From positions 1 to 15,057 of the forward strand of contig JBEKIX010000078.1 of the NCBI GenBank assembly GCA_050011535.1: a DNA stretch of 15,057 bases, read 5' to 3'. Of the stretch, positions 13,120 through 15,057 are shown piece after piece; the first letter of the stretch is position 1, and each line of letters opens with the position of its first letter. The position numbers and the translations under genes are program-made. Origin of the DNA: JAFNAG01 sp050011535. GTDB lineage: Bacteria > Acidobacteriota > UBA6911. The notes below the pieces were generated by a model. That model was not told the origin of the DNA. It did not search any database and saw only the letters and a program-made list of their open reading frames with translations.

Positions 13120-15006
13120 ATGGCAAAGGCGGTAGGCATTGATCTAGGCACCACCAACTCGGTGGTTGCGGTCATGGAGGGCGGGAAACCGACGGTGATA
13201 ATCAACAGCGACGGCGGACGCCTCACACCTTCGGTGGTGGCTTATAGCAAAACAGGGGAGCGGTTGGTCGGGCAGCTGGCCAAGCGCCAGGCGGCGATCA
13301 ACCCCGAACAGACTATTTACTCGGCCAAGCGTTTCGTTGGACGCCGCTATTCCGAGGTCCAGTCGGAGATTAAAAACGTTCCCTATCGAGTGACTGCAGG
13401 TCCGAACGACGCGGTGCGCTTTGAAATCGGAGGCAAACAAATTGCACCGGAAGAGATCTCGGCAAGCGTGCTGCGTAAGTTGGCGGACGACGCTTCCAAA
13501 TATATCGGTGAAAAAGTCACGGACGCGGTCATTACAGTTCCGGCTTACTTCAACGATGCGCAACGGCAGGCTACCAAGGACGCAGGAAAGATCGCCGGCC
13601 TTAAAGTGCTGCGCATCATTAATGAGCCGACAGCCGCCGCTCTAGCCTACGGCCTCGACAAGAAAAAGAATGAGACCATCATGGTCTTTGACCTTGGCGG
13701 TGGCACATTCGATGTTTCGATCCTGGAGGTCGGCGATGGCGTTTTTGAGGTTAAGGCAACCTCCGGCGATACCCATCTTGGAGGTGACGATTTCGATAAG
13801 CGCATTGTCGACTGGCTGGCTCAGGAGTTTTTACGCGATCAGGGCATCGAACTCCGAAAGGACCGTCAGGCCTTGCAACGGCTGACGGAAGCATCCGAAA
13901 AGGCAAAGATCGAGTTGTCAAGCGTGGTTGAGACAGCTATCAGCTTGCCATTCGTTACGGCCGATGCCGCGGGCCCGAAGCATCTGGAAACGAAACTGGC
14001 CAGGGCCAAGTTCGATCAGCTCACGGCTGACCTGGTAGAACGCTGCGTGGGCCCGGTCAAGCAAGCGCTCCAGGATGCCAAACTCAGCGAGAGCGATATA
14101 GATGAGATCGTGCTTGTAGGCGGATCGACCCGCACGCCTGCGGTACAAGCCCTGGTACGTCGTCTCATGGCAGGCAAAGAACCCAACCAGTCCGTCAATC
14201 CCGATGAAGTCGTTGCCATCGGAGCAGCCATTCAGGCGGGGGTCCTTGCCGGCGAAGTCAAAGACGTGGTGTTGCTCGACGTGACGCCACTCTCCCTGGG
14301 GGTCGAAACTCTCGGTGGTGTGATGACCAGGCTTGTCGAACGAAACACGACCATCCCGGTCAGACGTTCGGAAGTTTTTTCAACCGCCGAGGAAAACCAG
14401 ACTGCAGTGGATATCCACATACTGCAAGGAGAGAGGGAATTGGCCCGCGACAATCGCACGTTGGGCCACTTCCGCCTCGAAGGCATCCGGCCTGCCCAAC
14501 GTGGTCTCCCCCAGATCGAGGTGAGCTTCGATATCGACACGAACGGTATCCTGACGGTCATAGCGCGCGACAAGGACACGGACAAGGCGCAAGAAATCAC
14601 CATCAGTGGTTCGACTCAGCTTTCGCGCGATGAGATTGACCGTATGGTTATGGACGCGAAGGGGCACGCGGAAGAGGACCGGCGGCGCCACGAAGAGGTT
14701 GAGGCGCGCAACGCTGCCAACTCCGTGGCCTACCAGGCCGAGCGGCAAGTAAAAGAGCTTGATGGTAAGGTGCCGCTCAACGAAAAGGCGCGCGCCGAAC
14801 AGCTGATAGCGGATATCCAGCAGTTGACCAAGAGCGAGTCTTCCGATATCGCGCGGCTGCGCCAGTTGACAGGCGACCTGCAACAACTTGTCTACGGACT
14901 CTCATCCGCATCTCACGGTTCCACCTCTGCCGGCGGCTCCCAGAGCAAAACGCCTCCCCCTGGCGGGGATGACGTGATTGACGCGGAATTCAGGCCGAGC
15001 AAGTGA
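13120..15006 (+). CDS. dnaK: Hsp70 chaperone DnaK
   Basis: ATP-dependent cytoplasmic chaperone that binds exposed hydrophobic segments with help from DnaJ and GrpE. The 628-residue product is close to the usual 610-640. Phosphate loop 1 is GIDLGTTNS at 6-14, the catalytic lysine is K70, and the adenosine-side helix region is NEPTAAALAYG at 168-178. Phosphate loop 2 is DLGGGTFDVS at 191-200, and VGGSTRTPAVQ is at 333-343. The interdomain linker VVLLDVTPL is at 383-391, followed by the beta-sandwich substrate domain and a helical lid. The tail ends in GDDVIDAEF, matching the DnaK C-terminal signature. I chose the ATG at 13120, which has AGGAGG at 13108-13113; the frame extends to 13036 without support. 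No grpE or dnaJ lies to the left, so this could be an accessory copy. The lone heat-shock gene beside a stress-protein gene suggests shared stress control. Confidence 0.97.
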   Translation: MAKAVGIDLGTTNSVVAVMEGGKPTVIINSDGGRLTPSVVAYSKTGERLVGQLAKRQAAINPEQTIYSAKRFVGRRYSEVQSEIKNVPYRVTAGPNDAVRFEIGGKQIAPEEISASVLRKLADDASKYIGEKVTDAVITVPAYFNDAQRQATKDAGKIAGLKVLRIINEPTAAALAYGLDKKKNETIMVFDLGGGTFDVSILEVGDGVFEVKATSGDTHLGGDDFDKRIVDWLAQEFLRDQGIELRKDRQALQRLTEASEKAKIELSSVVETAISLPFVTADAAGPKHLETKLARAKFDQLTADLVERCVGPVKQALQDAKLSESDIDEIVLVGGSTRTPAVQALVRRLMAGKEPNQSVNPDEVVAIGAAIQAGVLAGEVKDVVLLDVTPLSLGVETLGGVMTRLVERNTTIPVRRSEVFSTAEENQTAVDIHILQGERELARDNRTLGHFRLEGIRPAQRGLPQIEVSFDIDTNGILTVIARDKDTDKAQEITISGSTQLSRDEIDRMVMDAKGHAEEDRRRHEEVEARNAANSVAYQAERQVKELDGKVPLNEKARAEQLIADIQQLTKSESSDIARLRQLTGDLQQLVYGLSSASHGSTSAGGSQSKTPPPGGDDVIDAEFRPSK

Positions 15007-15046
15007 AACAGTGCCGTAAGACCCCAGCTATCCAGAAAGGTGCGTG

Positions 15047-15057
15047 ATGGAAATCAG
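15047..15057 (+). CDS. Possible start of the next gene downstream of dnaK (partial)
   Basis: An ATG follows an AAAGGTG purine-rich stretch, 40 bases after the dnaK stop, and reads M-E-I before the window ends. A co-chaperone gene such as dnaJ or hsp20 would be natural here, but three codons do not allow identification. Confidence 0.3.

Noticed and set aside
1..15057. CRISPR arrays, tRNA or rRNA genes, and phage or toxin-antitoxin genes
   Set aside because: No regularly spaced short repeats and no tRNA or rRNA-like sequence were seen while reading. All sizeable genes are accounted for by metabolic, stress or envelope proteins.

Overview
The window is about 15 kb of bacterial DNA, gene-dense and moderately GC-rich. 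It probably comes from a Gram-negative-type organism: one gene encodes a secreted, likely outer-membrane beta-barrel protein, and the gene set resembles environmental phyla such as Acidobacteriota, Nitrospirota or the former deltaproteobacteria. That placement is a guess from gene content and protein style; there is no marker gene here except dnaK.

Nearly everything from 1 to 12,786 is read on the minus strand, and dnaK at the right end is divergent. In transcription order (right to left) the minus strand carries: a tandem-domain universal stress protein (usp copy B); a periplasmic PAP2-type phosphatase; a signal-peptide protein joining a carboxypeptidase-regulatory-like domain to a DUF3943-like barrel; a second, about 90% identical usp (copy A); a 904-residue UPF0182 membrane protein; a PPK2-family polyphosphate kinase; then a tightly overlapping carbon block of transketolase, ribose-5-phosphate isomerase B, transaldolase and phosphoglucomutase, the last cut by the window edge. 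The carbon genes overlap by 8, 4 and 4 bases, so they are almost certainly one translationally coupled operon, with ppk2 only 10 bases ahead of it.

The most striking observation is that the transketolase ORF is open and in frame but only 406 residues long. The N-terminal ThDP-binding domain runs directly into the end of the pyrimidine-binding domain and the C-terminal domain, with about 255-260 residues missing. They include the catalytic glutamate and the pyrimidine pocket. This is either a real in-frame deletion (a dead or repurposed transketolase) or an assembly collapse.

The second is a roughly 1.07-kb direct duplication, 4,079 bases apart, covering each usp gene together with its entire leader and promoter. 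The leader (about 165 nt) keeps a hairpin and a 20-base dyad in both copies. Its differences do not look like those of a peptide gene, so it is a candidate regulatory 5' UTR or operator region.

Taken together the genes look like a stress or energy-limitation module: stress proteins, a chaperone, polyphosphate-driven nucleotide phosphorylation, and non-oxidative pentose phosphate and glucose-phosphate interconversion. The joint function is inferred from neighbourhood only.
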